From contig CM029372.1 of NCBI GenBank assembly GCA_017165825.1, positions 9,831,981-9,895,980 on the forward strand: a DNA stretch of 64,000 bases. Reading direction: 5' to 3'. Position 1 is the stretch's first letter. Each line of letters opens with the position of its first letter. The notes beneath the pieces are model-generated. The model saw only the letters and a program-made list of their open reading frames with translations. It was not told where the DNA came from and searched no databases. The position numbers and the translations under genes were made by a program. The DNA is from Hepsetus odoe. Its lineage: Eukaryota; Chordata; Actinopteri; Characiformes; Hepsetidae. Shown here one piece after another: positions 37,401-52,300 of this stretch.

Positions 37401-38947
37401 GACAAGGATCGACAGGATTACAAATTAGTGTATTAGAGGGACAGCTCTGGTTAGACGTTTTGGAGACAAAGTTAGAGAAGCAAGGTTTCGTTGGTTTGGA
37501 CATGTCCAGAGAAGAGACGAGGATTATATTGGAAAGAGGATGTTGAAGATGAAGCTGCCAGGAAAGAGGAAAAGAGGAAGACCAAAGAGGAGGTTTATGG
37601 ACGTGGTGAGAGAGGACATACAGGTGCTGGGTTTGAAGGAGAAGGATGCAGAGGACAGGAAGAAATGGAAACAGATGATCTGCTGTGGCGACCCCTAAAC
37701 GGGAGCAGCCGAAAGAAGAAGAAAAATCACTTTCAAACTTTCTGCTCATCAAAATTATGACATAACATTGTTTAATACGTTTTATACATATGCATCAAAT
37801 CAAATGCAACTCAAATACACCTGTACAATATAGCAAATCTTAACACATTGTGAAAGTCCGATGCGCAAGAGCTTCTTGCAGTTTGAAAGAGGTGTCATTG
37901 AAAATCCAGTTCATTTAAAATGTTGACGTTCAGTCTCAGTGGCATCAAACGTTCAGAATTTCTTCACATACTGCTGCTCTCAGTGAGGGGCAGTGGCAGA
38001 GGTCAAGCTCAGATGCATGCACAGACAGACACATGCATGCACACACAGGCACCCTAACACACACGCACACACACAGATCCGCATCAATGGGCACTGCCTG
38101 AGGTGACGAACAACTGCTAAATCACACACAACTGCTAAGCGAATGGGCACTGCTTGAGGTCACACACAACTGCTATTGCTGATAGTACCACATCATGCTT
38201 CAGTGAGCAACTCCCATAATCCTTACCTCCCAGCTACACCTGTGCACAAAAGACAAGTTAGGTGTCTACAGTGCCATTGCTCTAAATGATTTAGCAGCCA
38301 CAGCTACAAATGCACACAATATTTCTGCAGTCAGTGCTGGGCAGACTTCTCTGGAAAAGTGAGGTCTGAAATTGAATACAGTTTCCTACATGTCTATGCA
38401 GCAGCATCTTCATTTACAGCACATTAAGTTACATAGTTATAGGGTTATTGCAAAACACATTACAGACCCTTTTTGTTCATTTTTATTTACAAACAAGATT
38501 AATTATTAATTAGGATTAACAGCCCCTTTATTAAAGCAATACAAATCTGTTTTCGCCTGTCAATAAAAATAAAGACAACACTAATTAATATGTCCATAGA
38601 ATACATACTGTGGAAGCTCATGATACCAAATAGACGAAAAATAAATAACTGACACATTTATCAGCCTGTTCAGGCTTCAGCTAAAAGCTCAGTTAAATGA
38701 ACTAACAAACAGAAAGAGTTTTTGTTCAAGATATTTTTTGGGGGGGAGGGTGGTTTTGGTGGGTTATTTTTTAACAGCATAGTAATAGATAACCGCATAC
38801 TGAATAATGCGAGATGAACAAGAGGGCAACAAACAAACCCCATACATACATCCAAACTTACTAGAGTTTCATTTTGTAAATAAGATATTACAAAAATGTT
38901 AATGCACTTGCAAGCTTACAAAGTGTAATAAAACAGAAGAGAGACAA

Positions 38948-38998
<51 letters not shown>

Positions 38999-41900
38999 AG
39001 AACGACCACTTGCCTTGATGATAATTTCTGTAATCTTTCCCTCTGTGTCATCAGCAAGTGACAGTTGGCTGTGGAAAGGCTAAAGAACAGAAAGTACAGT
39101 ACTTATGATTAAACTATTTAGTAATGATAGACCAACTAAAAGATGGAGCTGAGGTGGTGTCACTCTCATTCTCTTCATACAATTTTCTATAGCTCTCATA
39201 TCTTTTCTATAAGCCTAATGGTGCTTTTCCTTGAGCATTCTGAGCTTTTCAATGTTCTATTCAACTAAATGTACATGAACTGTTATAAATTTTACATTAC
39301 TTAACTTCGTCTAACTGTGAAAAGCATCCTGTTTATGAGCACACAGGATCAAAATCATTCACATGGAGGGCTCTCTATGGTGCTGTCAAGCTAATAGTCG
39401 CTCTAATAAATGACATGAACATGCTGAACTTAGTCCAATCTGCCCACTGAGTCTTCAAGGTTAAAGTGCTGGTAAAAGTAGTTTAAAGTTCTGCACAATC
39501 AAATGCAAATAAAGCAAAACATTTTAAACAGGCAGTTAACTCAAGGACACTTTCAGAAGTTGTAATGGTAATTTATATGGTAATAGTAATTTTCTATTCC
39601 TAATAGAAAAGAGTTCTTTTCTGGTTGTCTAGGCTATGCAATGATGGCTTAGGCACAAACTATGCTGGAGAACATAGTGGTTTGCGCTGTAAGGGAATTT
39701 CAGTGTGCAACAACAACGACCTTGTTTGTTCGGTAGCCTGATAAAGTTTAATGCTGAGTTTAAAGTTTAAAGTCGAGTTTAATGCTGTAAATACATCATG
39801 GAATAATAACCTACCAGAGTTGCTTCTTTATATTAAGTAGTACAACCCATGTGATTGTCTGAACTTGGTAGAGCAGGGGTGCTGATGGTCTAGTGGTAGG
39901 GTACTTGCCTATGGATCAGGAGCTCGCAGGTTCGAATACTTCCTCTAGCAATATCACCATTGGGTTCCTGAGCAAGACCCTTTACACTGAATTGCTCCAG
40001 GAGGACTGTCCTTGTAGTTAAGACATGGAAGTTGCTCTGGATAAGTGCTCTAAATGTAGAGCTCAACCCCTTAAGGAACCTAACCATTAACAATAGTTAC
40101 AACAGCTAATTAGTCTTCACTGTGTGGGCAGGAGGTGTGATCTTTCTGCAGCAATAATTAAGCTGAGCTGCTTTTCAAGAAAGTAATGTGTCTTTTAGGA
40201 AGAGATAACATGTTAAGATAACACTTGCAAAGGTATGCAATAACTGCCTAATAATAATCAGATAATATAAGGTATTTAAAGAAGAACTTAATTCATCAAA
40301 AACACAGGTCTTTACATGTCTATTAAATATAATTACATTTCATTGACACAGATTTAAATAACTGTGGCTTATCCACATTCAGCTGAAACAGGTGAAGTTT
40401 GTACCTACAGCAGCACTGAGCACAATGCATACAAACTATAGTATACTCACATCCTTCCTGCTGCTTTTCTCCATGCCACTGCTGGCCTGTTGGTTGGCTT
40501 GACTGGCTTGTTTAGCCTGGGCGATGAGGACTTTTAGCTGCTGGACAGTGCTGAGCAGAGTATTAGCTGTCTCCTCCAGGTAGAGCCAGGTGCGCTGCTC
40601 ACACGTCTCTAGGCCATTAACCACTCCACTTGAAACGGGGGTTTTGGCCTGTATAACGGTCTGCTGAGGAACCACAGCTAGAGCAGGCAGGGTGGTCAGA
40701 ACTGATTGAGGAATAAAACATGGGGGAAAAACAAGACCAGAGAGTCATTTACACATAAAATAAGGATTTTTTTTTTTTACAAATTCAGGGTTCCCATATT
40801 AACCCTAACATTACATTCTTTGAAGGGTTTTGACACACATACAGTGCTGTTTAAAAGTCTTGACCATCTTCATTTTTTAAAACTGCACATTTAGGACTGG
40901 GAACATAAATTGGAACCTTGATTACTCAATTATCTCTACATTGACAAGAATCACTTAAGTAAATAGCAGGCATAACTCCTCTGTTTTAAAGCAACAATCA
41001 GTCAAGAATAAGAAGGACTCAATGCCGAGTACATATACTCCATCAAAGAATACACACAAAAATAAAAAAGAAATAAATACACATATAAGAATAAAAATAA
41101 ATAACACAAAGGGTGGCTGGTAACTGCACTTGTTAAATTAAAAACATAAATTGTGCACTTCCTAGGATGGTGAAAGCAAGTGTATCCTTCCTCTGAGACT
41201 GATCATTTTTATCACATCTTTTCAAACATGTAGGAGAGTGCTGACTTCCAAATTCTGCATAATTAATCATCACTGCTGTGGATCAACAGGAAAAAATGTG
41301 ATTTGCCTCACATGCCGTGTCTCCCCTCTTGAAAAGTAGCACAGCCAAGTCTGCACTTTGGACAGCCACAGCTGACTGTGCCATCATCAGAATTTAAACA
41401 TGGGTCCCTGTGAAAAGATACCATCCTCTTAGTCAGCTGCATTACTCAGGTGCACATATTTCTGTGCTAAACCTGCAGGCTGAGCTGTCATTAGTTACTG
41501 CAGGCCTGTCAGTCAGATTTGACCTAGGTGAAGAGAAGCACAGTAGAGAATGAGGTCCTCTTTAACCCTGACCCACTTTTAAACTCAGTTTCATAAAAGA
41601 GGACAAGGATGAAATATAGGCTAGTCAGGACCACACACATTCAGACTGCCCTTACCAGAAGCACTGGGTGAAAGAACAAATTAGAGCTGTATGAAGAGTG
41701 GACTGAAGGCCTTACTACATTAATGTATGTGTGAATGTATGCGTGTTTGCCAAAAAGACAGCACAAGAGAAAAACTCTAAAGAGAAGCAGCTGCCCCAGT
41801 CTTTCTCGTTGATTAATGTAAAGCATAACATGTTGCTTAAGGGCTATTTATTTAGCATTTTGTCTCCATACCTGTGCTCAAACTGGGGCAAAGCATCAAC

Positions 41901-44900
41901 AACACCCACATGAATATATACTGTAATTAAAGGTCATTATGGACCAGTTGTGTGTCTCAAAGTCAAACGCTATATGGTCTCCAAATAGCTCCTTATAACC
42001 CACTTTTCATTTTACCATGAAAAGGAAGTGCCCACTCGTACCCATTCACAAGTAATCTACTGGGCTTCACCTGCTAGCCCACATATCTTACAGCAGAGCC
42101 TAATCTACAAAACATGACGAACATGTACAAAATAGAATCATCCACTAAATCCATGTAAAAATAACATCAAATGGGGGCATGTTTTAAAAAAAAAGTTGTC
42201 ATGCTGTGCAATATTGATTTGCAAATGATGAAATCCACATTTGTAATTACAACAAAGACAATGTGTCAAATGTTAAAACTAAAATAATGGACAGGAACAG
42301 AGACGACAAAAGACTGGGAAATTTGGCAAATGCTGATAAACACCAGCTAAAAGATCTCACAACTAATTAGGTTAATTGGCAACAATTAAGTTACATGATT
42401 CAGCATCAAAACAACATTCCAAAGTGGCAGAAGGAAGAGATTCAGAACTTTCATCATCAGAAATTATCATCTACAGTACATAACATCATTAAAAGTATCA
42501 CAGAATCCAGAGAAATCCCTGTTTGCAAGGAACAAGAAAACATTTATTACAAAGCTGTAATCTTCAGGCCCTGAGGCAGCACTGCTTTAAAAGCATAAAT
42601 TATTCTTTAGTGGAAATTGCTGCATGTGCTCAGGAGAACATTAGTGCAAACCAGCATCTCCAAACACATCTTTGGAACTGAACAGAAGCGGAGAATTATC
42701 CTGTGATCTGACGAATCAAAATTCTTAACTTTGGAAGTGTACTCTGCATCCACTGGTTAAAGAGGTGAGGTAACTTGCACATCTGGGAAAGCACCATTAA
42801 TCTTGAATAAGTGGAAGTGAAGGTGACCGCGACTATTTGCCATTGTAAAACACAGCACGGCACACTGTGAAACACAACAAAATGCATCCTCAGTAGGCCA
42901 CTAGGTTTTGGAACAACATATGCTCCCATTCAGACATCTATTTCAAGGAAAGCCTTGCTTATTTCACCAAGAAAATAGCAAACTGCATTCTGTATGTACT
43001 GTAACAACATATCCAGAAAACATTTTCCAAAACCCAGCAATCAGTCTTCTTCGCTCCCAAACATTTTAATACCTTATCTCTAATCTTTGCATCTACAGAG
43101 CAAGTCAAACACAAAGATAATAGACCTTGGTTTGCATTAATATCTAGGTTCCTTTGCTATTTATTCATTTAACATTTCATTTACTTGTTCAGGTGAAGAA
43201 AATGTTTCTACATGGATGGTGGCCCACAAAGAAGCTGCTAGCACATCTCTAATCCAAACATTCTGTTCTATTATTTCACCAGTGTTCAATAGAACTGAGC
43301 CTTGGCGAGTGTATGTTCATGAAACCATTCAGGCACAGGGTGGCACATGACATGCTGACAGTTTGTCCTGGAAACACCCTGACATAGGCTCGTTCTCTCA
43401 ACCCATTTGTTTCCAGCCTTCAAGATCATCCTTATTTTCATCTGAGAACTGTTAAAGTTGGATTATGAGAACAGGACATAACTGGCTTTTTAAAGTTTTC
43501 TGTGAGTAATCGCAAGACAGCAGACTCCTCAGCACACAAGCAGAGTTTAAAAACATGTTCCAAGGGCAAAGCAGACATTCCTAATGATCTGTATGCTCAA
43601 ATACATCCCAGTCTCTAAGCATTTCAAAGTCATTATGCCCAATTATGACCCCAATAGTGGCAGCTCCTGCCAAATCTGTTACAAGGATAAGTCTAAGGTG
43701 ACCTGTTCAATATCATTAGCAATTGAGTAAATAAGCAGCTAACTAACAATACACCATCATACAGCATAGGGTTTAATTTAATAACAATGTTTAATTTAAT
43801 TTATCATTTAATTTTCATTTAATTTAATTAAAAACATCTCATTCAGCAAAGCCAGCAGTAACCACTAGATAGAAGTGTAACACTAATACCAAACAAAAAA
43901 TATGTTTGTGTAAGACCACCTGGAACCCACAGAGGTTGCATCAGAGTGATCTGGTAAATTTGAACCTCACCATATAGAGTAATTAATGGAACATGATCAA
44001 TGCTGATAGGAATATCCAGCTTCTACTTTAAATGCATCCATCACTCCAAATGCAGACCTCACCACGATCACACTGCCCTCATACATATCCTGAACTACTC
44101 TCACATAATTCTCGGCCACAAACTGACATCCCTTACAAAACCACAGCTCCTCTCTAGGCACCCTGTCATATGCTTTCTCCAAGTCAACCAAAGCACAATA
44201 CAACTTCTTCTGACCTTCTCTGTACTTTTCCATCAACACCCTCAGAGCAAACACTGTATCTGTTGTTTTCTTCCTTGGCATGAAACCATACTGCTGTTCA
44301 CTAATCCTCACCTCTTTTCTTAACCTAGCTTCCACTTCTCTTTTCATTACTTCATGCTGTGGCCGATCAACTTTATCCCTCTATAGTTACTACAGCTCTG
44401 TGCATCACCCTTATTCTTGGAAAATTCAGTACTAGTACATTTCCCCTCCTCAGGCATCCTCTCACTTTCCAAGACTGTTAAACAATCTGGTCAGAAACTC
44501 CACTGCCATCTCTCCTAAACTTGTCCATGCTTCCATCAGTATTTCATCTGGACAAGCAGACTCTCCATTCTTCATCCTCTTCATCGCTGCCCTTACTTCC
44601 ATCTTGCTAATTTACTGCACTTCCTGGTTCACTATCCTAACATCATCTAATCTTCTCTCTCTCTCATTCTCTTCCTTCATCAGTCACTCAAAATACTCTT
44701 TCCATCTGCTCAATGCACTCTGCTCATTTGTGAGTAAGTTTCCATTCCTTTCCAAGCTCTCCAATCTCCTTCAGGCTGACCCTCCTGCAAAGGATATAAT
44801 CCACTTGTGTGCATCTTCCTCCACTGTGACACATCACCCTGTGCTCCTCCCGCTTTTTAAAATATACTAGTTATGTACCTAGTAATACACCTTTCATATT

Positions 44901-45564
44901 CACTATCCTCTTTTGAATAACCTAGGAGTATTTTTCTTGGTTTTACAGGGTTAATGACTTTGATTGAAGCAGTAGGAGGGGGATGTGAAAGGCAGGTCCA
45001 GGGTTCAAGCCCCTGTCTGCATGAGCAGGAGGGGGTTTCAATGCTTCATTAGCCTCACAGCACTCCAGCTTAAAGTGGAACACTACAGTCAGCACTGATG
45101 AGGCACCTGTCTGAAGATCCATTCAGTCTTTTATGGAGAAGTATGAAACCACTCTGAATTTAGCATGCTAGTGTGTATGTATGTGTGTGAATATGCACGG
45201 TTATGCTTATGTACAGAGGCGCCCATTTTAGACCACAGAAGTCATTTGAAAATGTTGTGTCACTAAGATGCCACTTCTTTTATTTTTCAATTTACTATAA
45301 TTGAATGCAGACTACTGAAATGTCTTTTTCAATTAAATGGCCTCCAGGATATTTTGCAACCCAGAATCAGAACAAGTTTGAACAGTATGAAAAATACTAA
45401 TAAATAAAAACTAAAAACAAAAACAATGATTCTTACATGTACTTTGAAATATTTAATTATGCATAGTATGACAATTATATCGCAATTTGTCTTTGGCCAC
45501 TGTAAAATAATTTCTTAAAACTCATCCATTGCTGAATTTAAACCCTGCAACATGTTCCAAAAAA

Positions 45565-45595
<31 letters not shown>

Positions 45596-48500
45596 AAATA
45601 GATAGAATGAAACCTCACATGCCACTTAAAACTTCACTGTGCAAAAAGAAGAATTATATTAACCATGTCCAGAAGCAAGGTTTTTTGGCCCCTTAAGATG
45701 GACCATCACTTGGTGGAAAGGCACACTGCTGTGAGACAAATCAGTGTTCCAAATCCTTTTTTGAAGAAATGGTTGCTGCATGCTTGACTAAGAGAAAGAG
45801 CACCATCCAAACTGTTTTCTGCAACAAGTCCAATAGTAAGGATTTTTCATGGTGTGGGGTTGTGCTCTTGGAAAAGATCATTTACACTTCTGTGAAGCCA
45901 CAACATTAATGCAGAGAAGTAAATCAAGATTTTAGAGCAACTTTTGCTACCTCCAAGACAACATCTTGTCCAGGAATGTCCATGAATTCTTCAACAAGAC
46001 AATGCAAACTACTGCCTGCAGTCCTGAACTGTTCCCAATGAATGTGCAGAGAATTTTTAAATGGAAAAAATGGAACAATATCCCTGTGCTGTTGCACACG
46101 TTAAGATGTGCTTGCAGATAGAATGGGACAAAATAACACAAACACATCGCTTGGTTACCTCAGTGCTAAAATGTCTTAAGCGTTGTGAGAAGGAATGGGA
46201 ATGTTAGAGAGTTATATTCATTACCATTAAACTTTTTGCAATGTGTTTTTTTTTTTGTTTTTTTTGGCGCAATGAAATTGGTCAGACAAAACATTAAATA
46301 TCTTGGCTTTAAACTTTTAAACTGTAAACTTTTTTTTCCATTTCCCATGCAACTTTTTAAAATTTGAGGTTGTATATGGATAGCAACAGCTTATTACTAT
46401 TATTTGTCCACAATTTGCCATAGAAAATTGGCCAATATAGCCTGTTATTATGATGACAGGCAACAAGTGAAAGTCACATTTAAAGGCTTCTTTACTCATG
46501 CTCTTTTAAAAATATGCTTGGCTTTTCCTTTGTGAAATTCCGACAGCTTTCTATCAGCCATAAAGAGGACTGTTATGAATCGAGCACTAGCAAACTGCTG
46601 TCAAGTACTTAGAGGTAACCTGCAATTATTGCCATCAGAATGTGAATGACCGCCTTATTTACCCTGCCAGATGGGGAGAGTCAACTTCAGCTTTCAAATC
46701 AGGACACTTCCTGTGGAGCCAAAATCAACAAATCTCTTCTCTAATGAGGGTAGGACACACGTGCCTGCAGTTCTATGACTTCTGAGAGCTCTCAGATGGA
46801 TGATGCTCCCTGAAACATATTCCCTGACACACCATTAAATATCCAGTTCTTTATTAATAAATGTTCACATATTGATGTCTAATCTTGTTTTTTCATTTAT
46901 CTCTGGAAAAGAAAGTGATTTAATTACAGATAAACAACAAAAATGAAACTTGATTAATTCATTAAACAAAAGATAACAACAAAAAAATGTGTATTCTAAC
47001 TGAGAAAAAAGTTTTCCCCCCAATAGCTAGTGTTCCCCCTTTTGGCTGAAATAACCACAGTGAGACACTTCTTGTAGCATCTACCAGTCTCTGACATCGG
47101 TCTGAGGAAAGTTTGTCCCAGTCCTCAGTGCAGAATTCTTTAAGCTGTGAGATGTTTGAGGGGTTTCTTGCATGTACAGCCCGTTTCAAGTCACCCCACA
47201 GCATCTCAATGGGATTAAGATCTAGGCTTACTTAGCCACTCCAGGACTCTCCATTTCTTAGTTTTCAGCCAGTCCTTGGAGGATTTACTGGTATGTGTTG
47301 GGTCATTGTCATGTTGCAGAGTCCAGTTCCACTTCAGCTTTAATGTTCTCACAGATGGTCTTGCATGCTCCTTAAGCACCCTCTGATGCACAATAGAATT
47401 TGTGGTGGATTCTATGATTGTGTACTGGTCAGGTCCTGCTGCAGCAAAACATTCCAAAACCATGACACGTCCACCTCCATGATTCACAGTTGGTATGAGG
47501 TTCGTTTCCTGGAGTGCTGTATTTGGTTTAGGCCAGACATGTTCTCTGTTCTGGTGTCCAAATTATTCAATTTTCAGGCTCATCTGTCCAAAGAACATTA
47601 TTCCAGAAGTCCTGGTCTTTGTCGACATTCTCTCTGGCAAACTTCAGCCTGGCCTTGACGTTTCTCTTAGAGAGCCCGTGATGACATTTTAGGGTTTTTG
47701 GAGACTTCTTTTAACATCTTGCAGTCTGCTCTTGGGATGAACTTGCTTGAACAGCCAGACCTAGGCATGCTGGCAGTTGTTTTTGGAAGTCCTCCACTTG
47801 TAGACTATTTTCCGGACAGTGGAACGGCTTAATGAAAATTCTTTCTTTTTAAATACGTTACCAGACTTATAAGCTGCTACTATCTTCTTTCTGAAGGCAG
47901 CTCTTTTGATCTCACCATGGTGTTCATTCTCACCTCAACAGTCAGGAGCACACCAGACTAAATATCTGAGGCTTAAATTGGACAAGCCTCCTTCAAAATG
48001 CTGAATAACAATGTTCTAATCATGTAAACCTGATGTGCTACACCTGTGTGTGATTTGAGCCATTTTAATTGGGAATAAAAAATAAATTTTACAGAATATT
48101 TTTGAAAAGTCTTCTCTTCAGTTTTAATTGTTTAGTCATATTATTTGAATCTTCCTGTTTTGTTAAAATTAAGGTCAAATATCCTTATGTCCAAGAATGT
48201 TACAAAAACACAGAGACTTTTTCACATTACTGTATGTTGCATGTGTGAAAGCAACATTGACCCACCTGCTGTGCTGCATAAGACATCAGAAGGGGCAGGG
48301 CTTTCTGAGATGATTGCTGTCGTGTCTCCTGTTGCTGTCCGGTCGAAGGTCAGTGTGCCTGAGGTGGTGAGCTGACCTGAGGGGGTCACTGTAACTAGAG
48401 ACAGACATCAGCAACAATAGCAGCTTTTTTCTTTGGCTACAAAAACAGGCACTAAAACAGCCGTGTAACCAATTACTTAAGGGTTGATCTAACCAGAAGA

Positions 48501-49264
48501 GCTAGCTAGACATCTAATGGTGCAAGTTGAAATATGCTTTAAATTAGAGAACACACTGATGTCTAATGTTGCTCTGACTGAATCGAACAAATTAAGCCCT
48601 ATACCAGTCGGCAAAATACTGATTTTTAGAACCTCATACTCCCTTTCAAAACAGTGAAGCCCAAAAACGGTTGCCTGTCAAACCCCACTGGAACTCAATG
48701 AGAGCCTGGATTAGTTTGAATCGCACCTTGGTTTATGCAATGATCGGATGTAAATCTAATAATATCCTCTCTGATGTTGTTTTTTGAATGCTGTAACTTT
48801 ATGGCATTGCATTGTGGGACTCATTGTAAAAGATTATAATGCTACACATTATGTATTTTTACATTCACAGGCAAATTCCTTTTTTTTCAGGTGTTGCCAT
48901 TGCAAAGGTACAGGCATTTTCCTTGATAATGAAGGAAAAATCTTACATTTCAAGCCTTGTAAGCTTTTTTCTTTTTTTAATATTTTTTATATTTTATATT
49001 TTACGTTAGCTTAGGTTATATATGATAATATTTAAATACTTTTTGTTTCAATACTTTGTTTATTTTTTTTTATTCTGAACAAAGTCAAAATATAGGTATG
49101 TAAATTAAAAATGATTATATGCTTTGGATTTGTATTAAATATTTTAAAAGTTATGCTCTCCACACACATCCTTATTGTGTAAGTACTGGTTTCAATTGAA
49201 TGCAAGTAAATGTAAAATTCCTTTGGTTTTTACCAATTAACAGTAGAAATTTAAAAAATAAAGA

Positions 49265-49301
<37 letters not shown>

Positions 49302-52300
49302 GATGTAATGGTATTGAGTGCTGCAGTAGTTACAGTAGTAACACTCACAGGCAGTCCCGGGTGCTAGAGCGATGTTCTTGGGTGGCTCTGGTTCTTTCTT
49401 TTCTGGAGAAGTCGAACGCTCACACTCTTTCTTCCGTCGTTTATAAGGGACAAAGAGTCGGACAGGGCCAGTCTATGTAAGAGAGAACAGGTACATCCAG
49501 ACTGAACAAGCATCTACAAAACTCAATATTTCAGAAGAACATATCAGAATAGTAATTAATATATTTTTACCATAGATATGTTTTCTCCTCCAAAGGATCC
49601 ATCCCTGTTCTGAACGAGGGTTAGACAGATGCAAAAATGAAAAGCAGAGCTTCTTTAAAAAGCAGAGTATAAAATAATAGAACTGAGCGGTTGTCTCAAA
49701 TCATTGTTGCTGTTGTTACACCTTATGATTCCGAAACTTTAGAGTATTGAAAAAGGAGTTTCCAAATTGTACCGGGGAGTCACAGGGATGCATTGTTTAT
49801 TACTATCCACTAAAAACATCTGATTCACTTAGTAAATAAGATCATCGTTAATTTGAACATTTCTTCTTTCCTAAGAAAGAGAGGAGAAAAGGAGACGTTA
49901 CTAACCATGGTGAGATCATCACAGCAGGCTGCACACGTACAAGAAGCAGCATGAGGGTTGAGAATGCGCTCCTGTACAGATTAGTCAGTACATGATCATA
50001 AACACCCTTTCATGAAGCAGTAGCTCTGAATTCTTACAGAAAGTTCATTTTAGACTTTAGCTACCACACAATAAACAGTCTGTGTGGTACACATCATATG
50101 GGATTGCGTTGCAATATGATGATATTTCTCACTACGGCAATGAATTACAACATAATATTCTGCTCTGAGTTTACCGTGAAATTAACTAAAGAGAACTGGC
50201 CAGCTGCATGTTTCTTAACAAACATCATTAGCCCTGTTTAAATGAATTTAATGCAATGCAATGTGTGAGACGTTAGTGAAAATTGTTTTTTTTTATATTT
50301 TTGTAGCACTACTGCGACGGTGGGCAGCAGTGGCCTAGAGTTTAGGGATTGGGTCCCAGGATCGGAAGATCATGGGTTCGTATCTCAGAATATTAGGTTG
50401 CCCTGAGGCACACTTGAGCAAGGTACAGTCTCCTTCGCTGCTCCTCAGGCGCTTTAAATAGCTGCCCCCTACTGCATGATGTGCTTGGGTGAAAAGTAGA
50501 GGTAGCATGTGGTTGTGGTTCACTTTGTGCTGTGCCCTGTTTCACAATGACAAATAGTCACTTTCACTACTGGCTACAAAACATTTTTAGCAAAAGTTCC
50601 CGATCTGACCTGTATAAGGCACTGCAGAGGTCGCCCTGCATAGCGAATGCTCCTCTTCCAGTCTTTACTACTGGCCCTTCCAGCCAGCCCTTCAAATTCT
50701 GTGGGTGTGTACCAGCTGTTGTTGTGTTTGATGCAGTGCCCTTTACCACCTAGGAGTGAATGTAAATATTTTCAAATTCAGATCTAAAAAACACTCCAAA
50801 TTACAGTCCATTGTACAAAGTACACTATTATCTGTTCACATTCAAGAATAGTTCGTTGTTATTTAAATAGGAACAATATAACTTGAATAATGCTAACTGG
50901 TGACTAATTACTTTCTTTCTTTCTTAAGAACACTGTGATAGAAATATTCCATTAAAACTCCACAATTATTGCATTAAACAAGAGCAAAGTCTCGCACATG
51001 TCCTTGCTGCTTCAGTTCACCCGCGATCAGAATTAGTGGGGAGTCATAAATGGCCAAACTGTGATGGTTCACCATGGAAAGAGCTGGACAATATGGATCA
51101 TAAGGTCTGTGAAGCTGTGACTGCAGTGCTTTAGTGACCCCTAGAGGACAAACTCACCCGAACCCAGTCTGTTTTTGTAGAGAATACCGCTGGTGTTCCT
51201 GCAGCGCACTGGTAATTCGTTGTCATACACGGACGGGTCCCAGTTATATTTGGTTACATCCTTTTCAAGGCTTGGAGTCAGTGGGGTAGAAGGGGTCTGT
51301 GGGGCTGTATTTCATAAAGAAGCATTCATCAAAGGCCACAACAAAAATTACATTTTAGAAAATCTAAATAATAAAAGGTATATAAGGAGGTTGTCAGAAT
51401 TTAGTGATCTGAGTGTAACACTTTCATAAGTTTTCTTTTTCTTATGACAGTTTAAACACACACCTGGAGTCATGGGTGCAGCGGTGGCTTTCAGTCCTGT
51501 GGCATCCACTATACTCCCATCTGTGTGCACAACGATAAGAGTGGCCTTCTGGGTGCTGAGACTGTCCCCGATCTGCAAAGTGCGACCCGTCTGCACACAT
51601 CAAACACGGCAGAGAGAAATAAACCTGGCACTTCTTTATTGATATGAATTCTGTGTATTCTATTGATAAAATATGCAAATAGAAGGTTTGGGCTTTTAAG
51701 GTGATGACAAAATTATCGGTATTTGTCTTTCAGACAGATCATTAAACAAAAAAACTAAAAGTATGCAATACTGACACAGAGGCGCGCATAGTGTGTACAC
51801 ATCTCTCCAGCCATGAGCATTAAAAGGTGTCGATTTCATTATCAAAAAGTCCATGAATCTGGGACATATTTTGCAGAAACAGGATTAATGTCATCTAACA
51901 GATTACAAAGAAACAAACAAACAAAAAACTCACAGATTGCATCATCATTTGGATGAGAAATGATGAGCTGTAGAGAAAATTCCCCAGATTTCAATTTCTT
52001 TATAGTGCTGGTGATTAGAACTACGGGTAATAATGCGAATATAGCTATTTCTTTTCCCATCTGAAATGCCCTCTTTCCCTACACCTCTTCATTTGGATGA
52101 TAATGGTGAATTAATGATGCATCAGCGAAAAAAAAAACATTCAAAACCTTTTTCTCGACACCGCTGCAAAATGATGTGAAGCTTTCTGGGACAAAGCAGT
52201 TCCAGCCTTTTGACTCTGTGGCCGTCTGGGTCCAAGCATTCCTTCTTAACTGTCTTTTTCACCTGAATGGATCAATTTAACCAAGCTCCTCTTTACAGCC

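Noticed and set aside
36308..37428. Functional reverse transcriptase gene
   Set aside because: The polymerase motifs are split over several frames with stops; it is a dead LINE.
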